From Tenacibaculum sp. MAR_2009_124 (GTDB lineage Bacteria; Bacteroidota; Bacteroidia; Flavobacteriales; Flavobacteriaceae), in assembly GCF_900105455.1 (NCBI RefSeq), contig NZ_FNSF01000001.1:5001-69000 (forward strand): a stretch of 64,000 nt of DNA, read 5' to 3'. The notes below the pieces were generated by a model. That model worked only from the letters and a program-made list of their open reading frames with translations, had not been told where the DNA came from and made no database searches. Numbering within the stretch: position 1 is the stretch's first letter; each line of letters starts with the position of its first letter. The position numbers and the translations under genes are program-made. Positions 26,264 to 41,300 of this stretch are shown here, piece by piece.

Positions 26264-29200
26264 ATGAATTTAAAAGAGAAGTTGCATTTAGCACAGCTAG
26301 AGGTTTATTATGGTCAATTAATAGATCCTCAAAGTCCAATATATAATATGGGAGGATATGCTGTTCTCACAGGTAAATTAGATATCGCACTTTTTAGGAG
26401 TACGGTAGCTAGTTTGTCATCAGTTTATGATACCTACAATTTTAGATATGATTTTACGGGAGTAGAACCATTGTTTTATGTAGGTGATCATAAAGGAGTT
26501 CATTTAAATGAAATTGATTTTTCGGAAGAGTTACATCCTGAGCAAAAAGCTAAAGAATGGATGCAACAAGGAATTGATACGGCTTTCGATTTAAGCAAAG
26601 AAAAACTTTATAGCTATACACTAATAAAATTAGCGGAAGATGTTCATTGGTGGTGCTGTTACAATCATCATTTAGTATATGATGGTTTTGGCTCAGCTTT
26701 AATGGTAAGTTATGTAATAGAAGAGTACGATAGAAGGTTGAATCAATTTGAACAACCTGAATCGATGAAATATCCGTCGTACTTTGATATAGCTAAAAAA
26801 AGTAATGACTATTTAGAATCAAAACAGTACGAAAAAGATGCTGAATATTGGAAAGAGAAATTTTCTAGTATTCCTGAATCTATAATTAGTAATAAGAGTA
26901 ATACTAACAATACAGGAGGGCAACGATTTTCTATTGAAATTTCGAAAGCAGATAGAGAGTTGTTTAGTCGTTTAACAGAAAAAACTAAGGCAAACTTACC
27001 TCAATTTACAATAGCGGCATTATTACTATATTTTGGTAAAACCACAGATAAAAATACTTTTAGTTTTGGGGTGCCAATTCACAACAGAGTAAGTCGTCAA
27101 GAGCGCAAGGCATTGGGAATGTTTTCAGGAGCTATTCCTTTCAAAGGGGCTTATAATTCTGATGAAATTCTAATTGATTTTATTACTAATGTTAAAAAAA
27201 CACAACGAAACGATTACAGACATAGACAATATCCAATATCACATTTAAATAGATCATTGAAGTTACTTTCAGAAGGTAGAAGACAACTTTTTGATGTTTT
27301 AGTGAACTATGAACCTTTCCCTTTTCCAAAATCACTCGAATCAGGTTTACACGTAGCCATAAAGCACTTATCTACAATAATCGATTTAGAAGTTCCTTTA
27401 TCATTTCGTTGGTGTGACTACGGAGAAGATTCTTCACTTATTTTAAATATTGATTTTCTTCAAGAGTATTTTGGTCAAGAAGAAATTGAAAAATTAACAG
27501 AGAGGCTATTATTCACCTTAAGACAATTTGAAGAAAACCTATCACAACCATTAAAAGATATCTCAATACTTTCTGAAGAAGAAAATACAGAGTTAGTTAA
27601 TGATTTCAATGATACATCAATAGTATATCCAGAGGATAAAACATTAATCGATTTATTCAGTACTCAAGTTCAAAAAACGCCAAATGTTATAGCATCAGTT
27701 TATAAGGATGAGGAATTAACATATAAGGAATTAAATGAATTATCAAATCAATTAGCACAGTATTTAGTTGCTAATTATTCAATAAGTATTGAAAGCTCAA
27801 TTACTGTTATTTTAGAAAGGAGCAATTGGTTAATTGTTTCAATGTTGGCAATATTAAAAGCAGGAGGAACTTATGTTCCAATTGACCCATCATATCCTGA
27901 AGAAAGAAAATCATACATACTTAAAGATAGTGGTAGTATTTTTAGTATTGACAATGAATTCTTAAACGAATTTAAAGAGCAAAAAGAGGCGTACGAAATA
28001 AATTCAACGGGTGTTAAAGTAGAAGCAACGAATTTAGCGTACATCATCTACACATCTGGAAGTACAGGGAAACCAAAAGGAGTATTAATTGAGCATAGAA
28101 GTATTGTCAATACCATTCTGTCTCAAATAGAAATATTCTCAATTACTTCAGAATCTCATTGTTTACAATTTGCAAGTCAGTCATTTGATGCATCAATTTC
28201 GGAGATTTTTACTGTGCTTTTAAAAGGAGCAACATTATATACAATCGAAGAGGATAAAAAATCAGATGTTTTGTTCTTCAAAGAATATATAAAAAACAAT
28301 GCGATTACCATTGCTACGTTACCACCAGCATTTTTACAATTGTTAGAAGTTGAAGACTTACAAGGATTCACCACTTTAGTAACTGCTGGAGAAGCAATTC
28401 CTTTAACATTGGCAAAGAAGTTTGCTGAGAGTTATAATTACATAAATGCATATGGTCCAACCGAAACCAGTATTTGTGCAACTACCTTTAAAGGAAATAT
28501 AGAAACCCTTGTTCCAATAGGAAAACCAATCGATAACACTCAGATCTACATTTTAAATGAAGCAAATGAATTATTACCAAAAGGAGTAGTAGGAGAGTTG
28601 TGTGTTGGAGGAAGAGGAGTTGCTCGAGGATACTTAAATAGAGAAGAACTAACAGCAGAAAAATTCATTCCAAATCCATTTAAGAAAGACGAAAGAATCT
28701 ACAAAACAGGAGATTTAGCTCGATGGTTACCTGATGGAAATATTGAATTCTTAGGAAGAAAAGATGATCAGGTAAAAGTTAGAGGGTATAGAATTGAATT
28801 GGGCGAGATAGAAAATGCTTTAGCATCACTTTCATCGGTAAATCAAGGCTGTGTATTAGCAACTGCTGATTCAAACGGAAACAAACGCTTGGTTGGCTAT
28901 GTAGTTTCAAAAGAAACGTTCAATAAAGAACTTATTCAGGAAGAGTTAAAAGAGATGTTACCGGAGTATATGGTACCTACTCTATGGATTTCACTAGATG
29001 AAATGCCTGTAACAAGTAGTGGTAAAATCGCCAGAAAATCATTACCAACTCTGGAAGGCTCGGAGTTATCAAGTAAAGAATATGTAGCCCCAAGAAACAA
29101 GTTAGAAGAACAATTAGTAGCAATTTGGCAAGAAATATTAGGTTTAGAAAAGATAGGTGTTTATGATGATTTCTTTGAACTAGGAGGACATAGTTTATTA

Positions 29201-29310
29201 GTTGTTCAGTTAATCGCAAGCTTGCAGAAAATCGGATTCAGTATAGCGGTAAAGGATATCTTCTCAAAGCCTACCATTGCAGCGATTAGTAAAAATACGT
29301 CGTCGTCGTC
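26264..29310 (+). other. NRPS module 1: starter C - A(Tyr/Phe) - T
   Basis: The first C domain differs from all later ones. It opens LHLAQLEVYYGQLIDPQSPIYN and has a canonical HHLVYDG active site (His135, His136, Asp140, Gly141), the standard condensing motif without the dual-C/E traits. At the very N-terminus of an NRPS this suggests a lipo-initiation domain that N-acylates residue 1. The adenylation domain has FDASISE, LPP preceded by Thr, TLVTAG, INAYGPTETSIC, giving specificity code D-A-S-T-V-A-A-I-C. This is one step from the DASTVAAVC and DAWTIAAVC codes of Tyr- and Phe-activating domains. Carrier Ser977. Confidence 0.85.
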
Positions 29311-32300
29311 TCCTACGTATCAAGTTCCTATCAATGGAATTTTTGAAGGAATGGATCGCATTTTACCAGAAATGGTTCCATTATTAAATTTTGGTCAAGA
29401 AGACCTCGATACAGTTGTATCCAAAGCACCAGGAGGGATATCGAATATTGAGGATGTGTATCCACTATCACCATTACAGGAAGGAATCTATTTCCATTAT
29501 TTAATGAGTGATCAAGATCATGGTGATCCATATGTGTTATCAAGTTTGTTTTCATTTCCAAGCAAGGAAAGGCGTGCTTTATTTATAGAAGCTTTACAAT
29601 TTGTAGTGGATCGTCATGATGTACTGCGTACTTGTGTCATAAGCGAAGGTTTACCAAAGGCTGTTCAGATAGTACTTAGGGAAGCAGTATTGAAGGTAGA
29701 GGAGTTAGATGTAACTTTATCAGAGTTAGAATTACTAACTGAGCCAGGAAACCAACGAATGGATGTATCAAAAGCACCATTGTTAGAGTTAAAATCAGCA
29801 GATGATGTAACTACAGATAGTTATTACCTAATTATCAATCAACATCACCTAGTTTTAGATCATGTTGGGTTAGAGAAAATTGTATTAGAGATCACGGCCT
29901 ATTTATCAGAAAAAACATCAGATCTTCCAACACCAGCTTTATACAGAAATTTTATTGGTCATACATTACATTCGCAAACAACAAATGATAGCGAATCATA
30001 TTTCAAAAATCTATTAGAGAATATTGAAGAACCTACTTATCCATTTAATTTATCAGATGTAAAAGGAAATGGAAGTGATGTAGAAGAGTCGAGTATATTT
30101 TTATCACCTAAGTTAGGTGAAGAAATTAGAGAGGTTAGTACTAAATTAGGAATGAGCCCAGCGGTCTTATTCCATGCAGCTTTCGGATTAGTTGTCGCTA
30201 GATGCAGTAGTAAAGATTATGCCATTTTTGGGAGCTTGTTTTCTGGACGTTTACAGGGAGTTTCAGGAGCTTCAGATTCTTTAGGACTTTTTATCAACAC
30301 ATTGCCATTTTATGCTGAATTAAGAGGGACTATTTCTGAGTATATAGAAGTTATAAAGAAAGGACTAAGAGCTTTATTACCGTATGAACAAACTTCTTTA
30401 GCTGATATTCAAAGATGGAGTGGTGTTTCTAATGAAGTACCGCTATTTAGTGCTTTGTTAAATTTTCGTCATTCTGCAACCTTATCTGAAAAAGAAGCAA
30501 TTATTGAGAATCTTGGAGTTACTTCCATAGAAAGCCACGAAAGAACAAATTACCCGCTTACTTTAAACGTTGATGATCGAGGAGATGATTTTCAACTGGA
30601 AGTTCAAATGAGTGGAGGAATTTCATCAAATGTAGTTCTTGTATACATGCAAGAAGCTTTGGAACAATTACTAGAAGGATTGACTTCTGAAGGAGCTATT
30701 GAAGTTAGTAGTACGGCAATCTTACCAAAAGAGGAGTTAACATTATTAGATACATTCAACAACACTCATGCTGAGTATCCATTAGATAAAACATTGGTTG
30801 ATTTATTTGCAGAACAAGTAATTAAATCACCAGAGGCAATTGCTGTTGTTTTTGAAGGTGAAGCATTAACCTTTGCTGAGTTAGACGAGCGTTCAAATCA
30901 GTTAGGATATTATTTACGTGAACAAGGAGTTACCCCAGATACTTTGGTAGGTATTTGTATCGAACGTAGTATAGAAATGCTGGTTAGCATTTTAGGAATC
31001 TTGAAATCGGGAGGAGCGTATGTGCCAATCGATCCAGAATATCCAGAAGATCGTATTGAGTATATGTTATCGGATGCTGAGATCAAATTGGTATTAACGA
31101 GCGCAAAAGTTGAATCAGAAGTATTAGGAGATCGTGAAGGTGTCACTACCGTTACATTAGATAGTCAATGGGAAACTATAGCAAGTTATTCAATAGATGC
31201 TTTAACTCCAGTAGTATCTCCAGAGAATTTGGCTTATGTAATTTATACTTCAGGAAGTACAGGAAAGCCAAAAGGAGTAATGAATCAGCACAATGGTATT
31301 GTAAACCGTTTGTTATGGACGCAATCAGAATACCAATTGACTTCAGAGGATACTATTTTACAAAAAACAACATTCAGTTTTGATGTATCGGTATGGGAAT
31401 TATTATGGGGAACTATTAGTGGATCGAAATTAGTATTAGCAAAACCAGAAGGACATAAAGATGCACGTTATTTAAAAGAGATTATAGAAGAGCACAAAAT
31501 AACGACGATGCACTTTGTACCATCGATGTTGAGAGTGTTCTTAGAAGAAATAGCCTCAGGAGATTGTGATTCTTTACGTCGTGTAATTTGTAGTGGAGAA
31601 GCCTTACAGGTAGATCATGTAGCTTTATTCAATGAGAAATTCACAGGAGTAGCATTACACAATTTATACGGACCCACGGAAGCAGCTATTGATGTTAGTT
31701 ATTGGCCAGTTCCATTAAACAAAGAAATTAGCAATGTATTAATTGGACGTCCAGTAGCCAATACAAGTTTATATGTACTGGATGATTCAATGAATTTAGC
31801 ACCGATTGGAGTTGCAGGAGAATTATGTATTGGAGGAGTTCAGGTAGCTAGAGGCTATTTAAACAAAGAAGAATTAACCAATGAGAAATTCATTCCGAAT
31901 CCATTTAAGGAAGGAGATAGAATTTATAAGACAGGAGATTTAGCCCGTTGGTTACCTGATGGGACAATAGAATATATTGGAAGAAAGGATAATCAAGTAA
32001 AGATCCGTGGATACAGAATTGAATTAGGAGAGATAGAAAACACATTATCATCATTAGAAAGCATCAGTCAATGTTGTGTGCTAGCAAAAGATGATAGTAT
32101 AGGAAGCAAGCGTTTAGTAGCCTATGTAGTTCCAAATGGAGAATTCGGGAAAGAAAATATTCAAAACGAATTAAAAGAGATTCTTCCAGAGTATATGGTA
32201 CCTGGATTATGGGTTGAGTTGGAAGCAATGCCATTAACAGTGAATGGCAAATTAGATAGAAAAGCGTTACCAGAACCAGACGGATCATTATTATCAACGA

Positions 32301-35300
32301 AAGAATATGTTGCTCCAAGACATGAGATGGAATCTCAAATGGTGAGCATTTGGCAAGAAGTATTAGGGATAGAAAAGGTAGGAGTTAACGATAATTTCTT
32401 TGAATTAGGAGGACATAGTTTACTGGTTGTTCAGTTAATCTCGCGTTTACAAAAGATAGATTTCAATATCGCGGTAAAAGATGTTTTCTCAAATCCAACG
32501 ATTGCATCTATGAGTGATAGCGCTTCATCATTATCGTTAATGTATCAAGTTCCAGCGAATGGAATAACAGAAGATATAGATCAGATTGTTCCAGCAATGG
32601 TTCCTTTATTGGATTTTGCTCAAGAAGATATTGATGCAGTAGTTTCAAAAGTTGAAGGAGGGGTATCGAATATTCAAGATATCTATCCATTATCACCATT
32701 ACAAGAAGGGATTTATTTCCATCACTTAATGAGTGATAAGGAACAGGGAGATCCATATGTTTTGTCTCATTTACTGTCTTTTGAAAATGAAGAGAAGCGC
32801 AAATCTTTTATAGAAGCCTTACAATTTGTAGTGAATCGTCACGATGTATTGAGAACATGTTTTGTAAGTGAAGGTTTACCCAAAACGGTTCAGGTAGTAC
32901 AAAGAGAAGTTAAGTTATCGATAGAAGAGCTAACCTATGAAAATGCTACAGCTGTTGAGTCTCAATTAGAAGAATTAACCGCTCCGGGAAGTCAATGGGT
33001 AGACACTTCTATTGCTCCATTATTACAATTAAAATCGGTAAATGATCTAGAAAGTGGTGCTTGTTATTTGGTATTAAATCAGCACCATTTGATATTAGAT
33101 CACGTTGGAATGGAGAAGATTGTAGCAGAGATTGAAGTTTACCTTTCAGGAGAAGTAGCAACACTTTTAGAACCAGTATTATATAGAGATTTTATAGGCC
33201 ATACCTTACATTCACAAACCACAAACGATAGTGAATCATATTTCAAAGATTTATTAGATAATATCGAAGATCCTACGTATCCATTTGGTTTATCAGATAT
33301 CAAAGGAGATGGAGGAGATATCCAAGAATTTAGTAAACTCTTGAATAAAGAGCTAAGTAAGGAAATCCGAAATATATGTACAAAGAACGGAATGAGTCCA
33401 GCGACTTTATTCCATGCAGCTTATGGACTCGTAGTTGGAAAATGTAGTAATTCAGAGTATGCGTTATTTGGTTCGTTATTTTCAGGACGTTTGCAAGGAG
33501 CTTCAAATTCAGCAGACTCACTAGGGTTATTCATTAATACTTTACCATTTTTAACTGAGTTAAACGCAAGTATTTCAGACTATGTCATTGAAGTTAAAAA
33601 TAGATTAAATGAGCTTTTATCTTACGAACAAAGCCCATTAGCTGACATTCAAGGATGGAGTGAAATTTCGAATGATGTTCCTTTGTTCAGTGCTTTATTA
33701 AACTACCGTCATTCTTTTGAAGCATCAAATAAAGAAGGCCTTACCACAAGTTTAGGAATTACAAAAATAGAAAGTCAAGAGCGAACGAATTACCCATTTA
33801 CTTTAAGTGTTGATGATTATGGGGTAGACTTCGGTTTGACGGCTCAAATTGAAGAGCATATCGATGCTGCTCGTGTTGTAGAGTACATGCAAGAAGCCTT
33901 AGAACAATTAGTAAAAGGCTTGAATTCGGAAGAAATTATTGAAGTTAATAGTGCAGTAATTTTACGAAAAGAAGAACAACAACAATTATTAGAAGATTTT
34001 AATACAACAACTGTTGATTTTGGAACGGATCAAACTATTTTAAATCTGTTTTCAGATCAGGTAAAGCAATCACCGAAACAAGTAGCTGTTGTTTATAAAG
34101 GAGAAGCATTAAGTTATAAAGAATTAGATCAACGTTCAAATCAAGTAGCTCGATATTTACAAAATCAAGGAGTTCAACCAGATGGATTGGTAGGAATTTG
34201 TATGACGCGTAGTTTGGAGATGATCGTAGGAATTTTAGGAGTTTTAAAATCAGGAGGAGCCTATGTTCCAATCGATCCGAACTATCCAAAAGAGCGTATC
34301 GAATATATCATAGAGGACACTGGAATTGAATTATTATTAAGTAATGCTTCAAGTCAAGATGCTTTAGAAGACAAAGAAGGATTCACCAGCATTGCTTTAG
34401 ATACAGATTGGAATCAGATTTCAGAATATTCAACAAGAAAATTAAGCTATCAATCAATCTCACAAGAGAATCTGGCGTATGTAATTTATACTTCAGGAAG
34501 TACAGGAAAACCAAAAGGAGTACTTATTGAACATGGTAATATGTTCAACTTGGTAAACTGGGCAATCTCAAACTTCAAGGATTCATTGGATTTAGGAATG
34601 CTAGCCAGTACTTCTATCAACTTCGATTTATCGATTTTTGAGATATTCACCTCACTAGCATCAGGAGCAAAGATTGAATTAGTTGATAACTTATTATCAC
34701 TAGTTGAAGATTCAGAAGTTTCTGTATCATTAATCAATACAGTACCAAGTGTTTTACTAGGAGTCTTAGAATCAGGAAAATTACCAGAGACAGTAAAAAC
34801 CATTAACCTAGCAGGAGAGCCATTACTACCAAGTTTAGTAGATCGTATTTATGAAGAAAGCTCAGTAGAAGCGATCTTTGATTTATACGGACCATCAGAG
34901 GCTACGACTTATAGTACCTTTATCAAGAGAGAAATCAACGGAGTTCAAACCATTGGACGTCCGATTGCCAATACTCAAATATATATTTTAAGTGAATCGA
35001 GTGAACTCCTACCGGTAGGAGTTGTCGGAGAATTATGTGTAGGAGGAAAAGGAGTAGCTAGAGGATATTTAAACAGAGAAGAATTAACGAATGAAAAATT
35101 CATTTCAAATCCATTTAAGGAAGGAGAAAGAATTTACAAGACAGGCGATTTAGCACGCTGGCTCTCTGATGGAACGTTAGAATATGTAGGAAGAAAGGAT
35201 TCACAAGTAAAGGTTCGTGGATACAGAATAGAATTAGGAGAGATTGAAACAGCTTTAGCAGCCATAAGCAATATTCAAAACAGTTGTGTACTAGCCAAAG

Positions 35301-38300
35301 CAGATGTCACAGGAAGTAAGCGATTGGTAGGATATGTAGTTGCAGAGGGAGAGTTCGACAAAGAAAAAGTTCAAACCGAGCTAAAAGAGAGCTTACCAGA
35401 ATACATGGTCCCATCTTTATGGGTTGAACTCGAAGAAATGCCATTAACCGCTAGTGGTAAATTGGATAGAAAAGCATTACCAGAACTAGACGGCTCATTA
35501 TTGTCAACCAAAGAATATATAGCTCCAAGAACTGTGGTTGAATCACAAATCGCTACGATTTGGCAAGAGTTGTTAGGTGTTGAGAAAGTAGGAGTTTATG
35601 ATAATTTCTTTGAATTAGGAGGGCATAGTTTATTAATTGTTCAATTAATATCACGTTTACAAAAGCTTGATTATCATATAGCTGTAAAAGATATTTTCTC
35701 AAAGACTACGATCGCGTCAATGAGTGAAATAGCAATGCCTTTATCATCAATGTATCAAGTTCCAGCAAATGGAATTACTCTAGAAGTGGAACATATAGTT
35801 CCTTCAATGGTTCCATTGTTAGATTTTACTCAAGAGGATATTGATGCAGTAGTTTCAAAGATTTCAGGAGATGTTTTGAATATTCAAGATATGTACCCTT
35901 TATCACCGTTGCAGGAAGGAATGTATTTCCATTATTTAATGAGCGATAAAGAGCAAGGAGATCCATACATATTACCAAGCTTATTATCATTTCCAGATAA
36001 TGAAAAACGGGCTTTATTTATAGAAGCTTTACAATTTGTGGTAAACAGACATGATGTATTACGTACTTGTGTAGTAAGTGAAGGATTACCGAAAGCTGTT
36101 CAAGTAGTACAAAGAGAAGCTAAATTATCGATAGAGAAGCTAGCATTTGATAATACAACAGATATTTTAACTGAATTAGAAGACTTAACAGCTCCAGGAA
36201 ATCAGTGGATGGATGTTACCAAGGCTCCATTACTAAATTTATTAACAGCAGAGGATCATAAAAGCAATACGTATTATTTAGTTATACATCAGCATCATTT
36301 AGTGTTGGATCATGTTGGGTTGGAAACAGTTGTTGCAGAGATTGAAATGTATCTGTCAGGAAACAAAGAAAGTCTCCCAGTAACTGGATTATATAGAAAT
36401 TTCATTGGAAATACATTACATGCGCAATCTGTAAATGATAGTGAAATTTACTTTAAAGAGTTAATAGGTAGTATTGAAGAGCCTACATATCCGTTTGAGC
36501 TATCAAATGTCCGAGGTAATGGAAGCAGTATAAAGGAATCAGTAGCTGTACTATCTGAAGATGTTAGTAATGAACTTCGAGAGGTTAGTACGAAATTAGG
36601 AATGAGTCCAGCAGTATTATTCCATGCAGCTTTTGGACTGGTTGTTGCAAAATGTAGTAATTCTGAGTACGCCCTATTTGGATCGTTGTTTTCAGGTCGT
36701 TTACAAGGCTCTTTAGATGCAGCAGATTCACTTGGGTTGTTTATCAATACCTTACCGTTTTACGCTTCTTTAGAAGGTAATGTTACTGAATATGTCAAGG
36801 CAGTTAAACAGCAGTTGAATGAGTTACTGCCTTATGAACAAACACCATTGTCAGAAGTGCAAGATTGGAGTGGAATTTCAAATGAAGTTCCATTATTTAG
36901 TGCATTATTGAATTTCCGTCACTCACGTGCTTCTGAAGAAGAAATTAGTGATTCTTTTGATTTAGGAATTACAGCCATAAGTGGTCAAGAACGTACAAAT
37001 TATCCATTTACCTTAAACGTTGATGATTATGGATCTATTTTCGAGCTTACAGCACTTATAGATGAACAGGTTTCTGCAGATCGTGTCTTAACGTATATGC
37101 AAGAAGCCTTAACAAGTTTGTTACAAGGATTAAAAGTAGAGCAAAAAGAATCAGTTACAAGCTTAGCTATTTTATCTGAAGAAGGAACTACAGAAATATT
37201 AGAAGTTTTCAATGCTACTGAATTAACGTATCCATCAGAGAAGTCGGTAATAGAACTATTTGAAGGTCAGGTAGTAAAAGCACCAAACAAAGCAGCGATT
37301 TCATTTGAAGGAACTACATTAACGTATGAGGAACTAGATAAACGTTCAAATCAATTAGCACATTATTTACAAGCGCAAGGAGTAGAGATGGATACGTTTG
37401 TAGGAATCTGTATGGATCGTAGTTTGGAGTTACTTATTTCGATTTTAGGAGTCTTAAAATCAGGCGGTGCTTATGTACCAATCGATCCAAGTTATCCAGA
37501 AGATCGTATCGAGTATATGTTAAGTGATACTACGATTAATTTGGTATTGACAAGCGAAGCAAATACTGAAGTATTAAAAGATAGAGATAATGTATCAATC
37601 ATTTCTTTAGACAAGCAGTGGAATGAACTAATTGCAACCTATTCAGAAAACAGTTTAAATACAACTATTTCATCAAATGATTTAGCGTATGTGATCTACA
37701 CTTCAGGAAGTACAGGACAGCCAAAAGGAGTTCAAATCGAACATAAAAACATTGTTAGTTTAAGTACGAGCTGTGATTATGTAGAGCTGAATTCAGATAC
37801 GGTTTGGTTATCAACAGGATCGATTTCTTTCGATGCAACCACAATTGAATATTGGGGAACCTTACTTAATGGAGGAGAACTTGTTTTAACAACCAAAGAC
37901 ACTTTATTAGATACCGCAAGCTTTAAAGCATTATTACAAGAGAAAGAGGTAACTACATTATGGATGACTGCTTCATGGTTCCATGGGGTAGTAGAGGAAG
38001 ATACGAGTGTTTTTGCTTCATTAAAACATTTACTAGTTGGAGGAGATGTAGTTCTATTCAACTATACCAATAAAATAAAAGAGTTATATCCAGATGTAAC
38101 GATCATCAATGGATATGGACCGACAGAGAACACGACGTTCTCAACCACGTACACTATTGAAATCATCGAAGAAAATCTTCCAATTGGTAAGCCAATAAAG
38201 AACAGAGTGGCTTATATCGTTGATTCAGTAATGAACTTAGTTCCTGTAGGAGTAGAAGGGGAATTAGTTGTAGGAGGAGCAGGAGTTGCTAGAGGGTACT

Positions 38301-41300
38301 TAAACAATGAAGAACTCACCCAAGAGAAATTCATTTCAAGTCCATTTAAAGAAGGAGAAAAACTTTACAAAACAGGAGATTTAGCGAAATGGTTACCTGA
38401 TGGTAATATTGAATTCGCAGGAAGAAAAGATGCTCAGGTTAAGATTCGAGGATATAGAATTGAGCTAGGGGAGATAGAAAACGCGTTATCCAATTTAATC
38501 TCTATCAGTCAATGTTGTGTATTAGCAAAAGAAACTGTTGGTGGTACCAAATACTTGGTAGGATATGTTGTTTCGGAAGGTGAATTTGATAAAGAAATAA
38601 TTCAACAAGAATTAAAACAACATTTACCAGATTATATGATTCCATCGATTTGGGTGGAAATGGAAGAGATGCCATTGACGAGCAATGGTAAATTAGACAG
38701 AAGATCTTTACCAGAGCCAGATAGTTCAGATTTATCAAGCAAAGAGTATGTCGCTCCAAGAAATGAAACAGAAGAACAATTAGTTGCGATTTGGCAGGAA
38801 TTGCTAGGAATTGAACAAGTAGGAGTTTATGATGACTTTTTTGAATTAGGAGGACATAGTCTATTAATTGTGCAGTTGATTTCTCGTATGCAAAAGTTGG
38901 ATTTTTATGTTAATATCAATGATATTTTCTCAGAACCAACAATTGCAGAAATTAGCAAAAAAATATCTTCTGAATCATCAATTTATATCGTTCCAGCAAA
39001 TGGAATTACTGCAGGAATCGATCGTATTGTACCAGAGATGGTTCCTTTATTAGGATTTGATCAAGAAGATATTGATGAAGTCGTTTCAAAAGTAGGAGAT
39101 ATTTCGAATATCCAAGATATGTATCCGTTGTCACCATTGCAGGAAGGGATGTATTTCCATTATTTAATGAGTGATAAAGAGCATGGTGATCCATATGTAT
39201 TACCGAGTTTATATTCATTCCCAAGTAAGGAAAAGAGAGCTTTATTCATAGAGGCGCTTCAGTTTGTCGTAAACCGTCATGATGTACTCAGAACATGTGT
39301 TATCAGTGAAGGCTTACCACAGGCCGTTCAAGTGGTACTTAAAAATGTATCATTAGAAGTTGAAAAGTTAGATTTAGAGATATCAGAACTGGAGTCTTTA
39401 ACAGCTCCTGGAAAGCAATGGATGGATCTTTCTAAAGCACCATTATTAGAGTTGAAATCAGCTGATGATATTGCAGGTAACAATTACTATCTGATTATCA
39501 ATCGACATCACTTAGTTTTTGACCATGTAGGCTTAGAAATTGTTGTTAATGAAGTGTATGCATATTTATCAGGAAAAGAAGCAGGTTTACAGAAGTCTGC
39601 ATTATACCGTGATTTTATTGGACATACGTTACATCAACAATCCATTAATGATAATAAATCATATTTCAAAAAACTTTTAAAAGGAATTGATGAGCCAAGC
39701 TATCCTTTTGGTTTATCAGATATTCTAGGAACAGGAGAAGAAACCAAAGAATCTCATACTATTCTGTCAGAGAAATTAAGTCTAGCTATTCGAGAGGTAA
39801 GTGTCGATTTAGGAATGAGTCCTGCGGTGTTATTTCATGCAGCTTATGGATTGGTTGTAGGAAAATGTAGTAATACAGACTATGCGTTATTTGGAACTTT
39901 ATTTTCAGGACGTTTACAAGGAGCCTCAGGAGCGGCGGAGTCATTAGGATTATTCATTAACACCTTAGCTTTCTTAGCAGATCTTAAAGGAAATGTATCT
40001 GAGTATGTACAAGAAGTTAAACGAAAGTTACAAGACTTGTTGCCATATGAGCAAACTCCACTATCAAGCATTCAATCTTGGAGTGATATTTCTAACGAGA
40101 TTCCTTTCTTTAGCGCTTTACTAAATTACCGTCATTCATCATTAGAAACAGAAAAAAATGATGAGAATACTGCTGATTTAGGAATAGAGATTCTCAGTGA
40201 TCATGAGCGAACGAATTATCCATTTACCTTAAATATTGATGATTATGGAAAAGAGTTTAAATTAACAGCTCAGATTGATGGCAGTATTGATACAGATCGT
40301 GTACTGGCTTTTATGGAAGAAGCTTTGGTACAACTTGTAGAAGGTTTACAAGCAGAAGAGGCGATACCAGTTGCGGCTTTATCAATTTTAGAAAAAGAAG
40401 AAGAGCAGTTATTATTGGAGATTTTCAATGCTACTGATGCTGACTATTCATTAGATACAACCATATTAGATCTTTTTTCAGATCAGGTGAAGCAATCACC
40501 GAAACAAGTAGCTGTTGTTTATAAAGGAGAAGAATTAAGTTATAAAGAACTCGATCAACGTTCGAATCAAGTAGCAAGTTATTTGCAGGTTCAAGGAGTT
40601 CAACCAGATGGATTGGTAGGAATTTGTATGACACGTAGCTTGGAGATGATCGTAGGAATTTTAGGAGTTTTAAAATCAGGCGGAGCCTACGTTCCAATAG
40701 ATCCGAACTATCCAAAAGAGCGTGTCGAATATATCATAGAAGATACTGGAATAACATTAATATTAAGTAATGCAGCAAGTCAAGAGATTTTAGAAGGCCA
40801 AGAAGGGGTAACAAACATTGTGTTAGATACGGATTGGGATCAGATTTCAGGGTATTCAACAAGAAAATTAAGCTATCAATCAATCTCACAAGAGAATCTG
40901 GCGTATGTAATTTACACTTCAGGAAGTACAGGAAAACCAAAAGGAGTCCTTATTGAACATGGAAATATGTTCAATTTGGTAAACTGGGCAACGGCAAACT
41001 TCAAGGATTCATTGGATTTAGGAATGCTGGCAAGTACTTCCATCAACTTTGATTTATCGATTTTTGAAATATTTACTTCACTAGCCTCAGGAGCGAAGAT
41101 TGAATTAGTCGATAACTTATTATCATTAGTAGAAGATTCAAAAGTTTCTGTATCACTGATCAATACGGTACCAAGTGTTTTACAAGGAGTCTTAGAGTCA
41201 GGAAAATTACCAGAAGCGGTAAAAACAATCAACCTAGCAGGTGAGCCATTATTACCAAGTTTGGTCGATCGTATTTACAACGAAAGTTCGGTAGAGTCTA

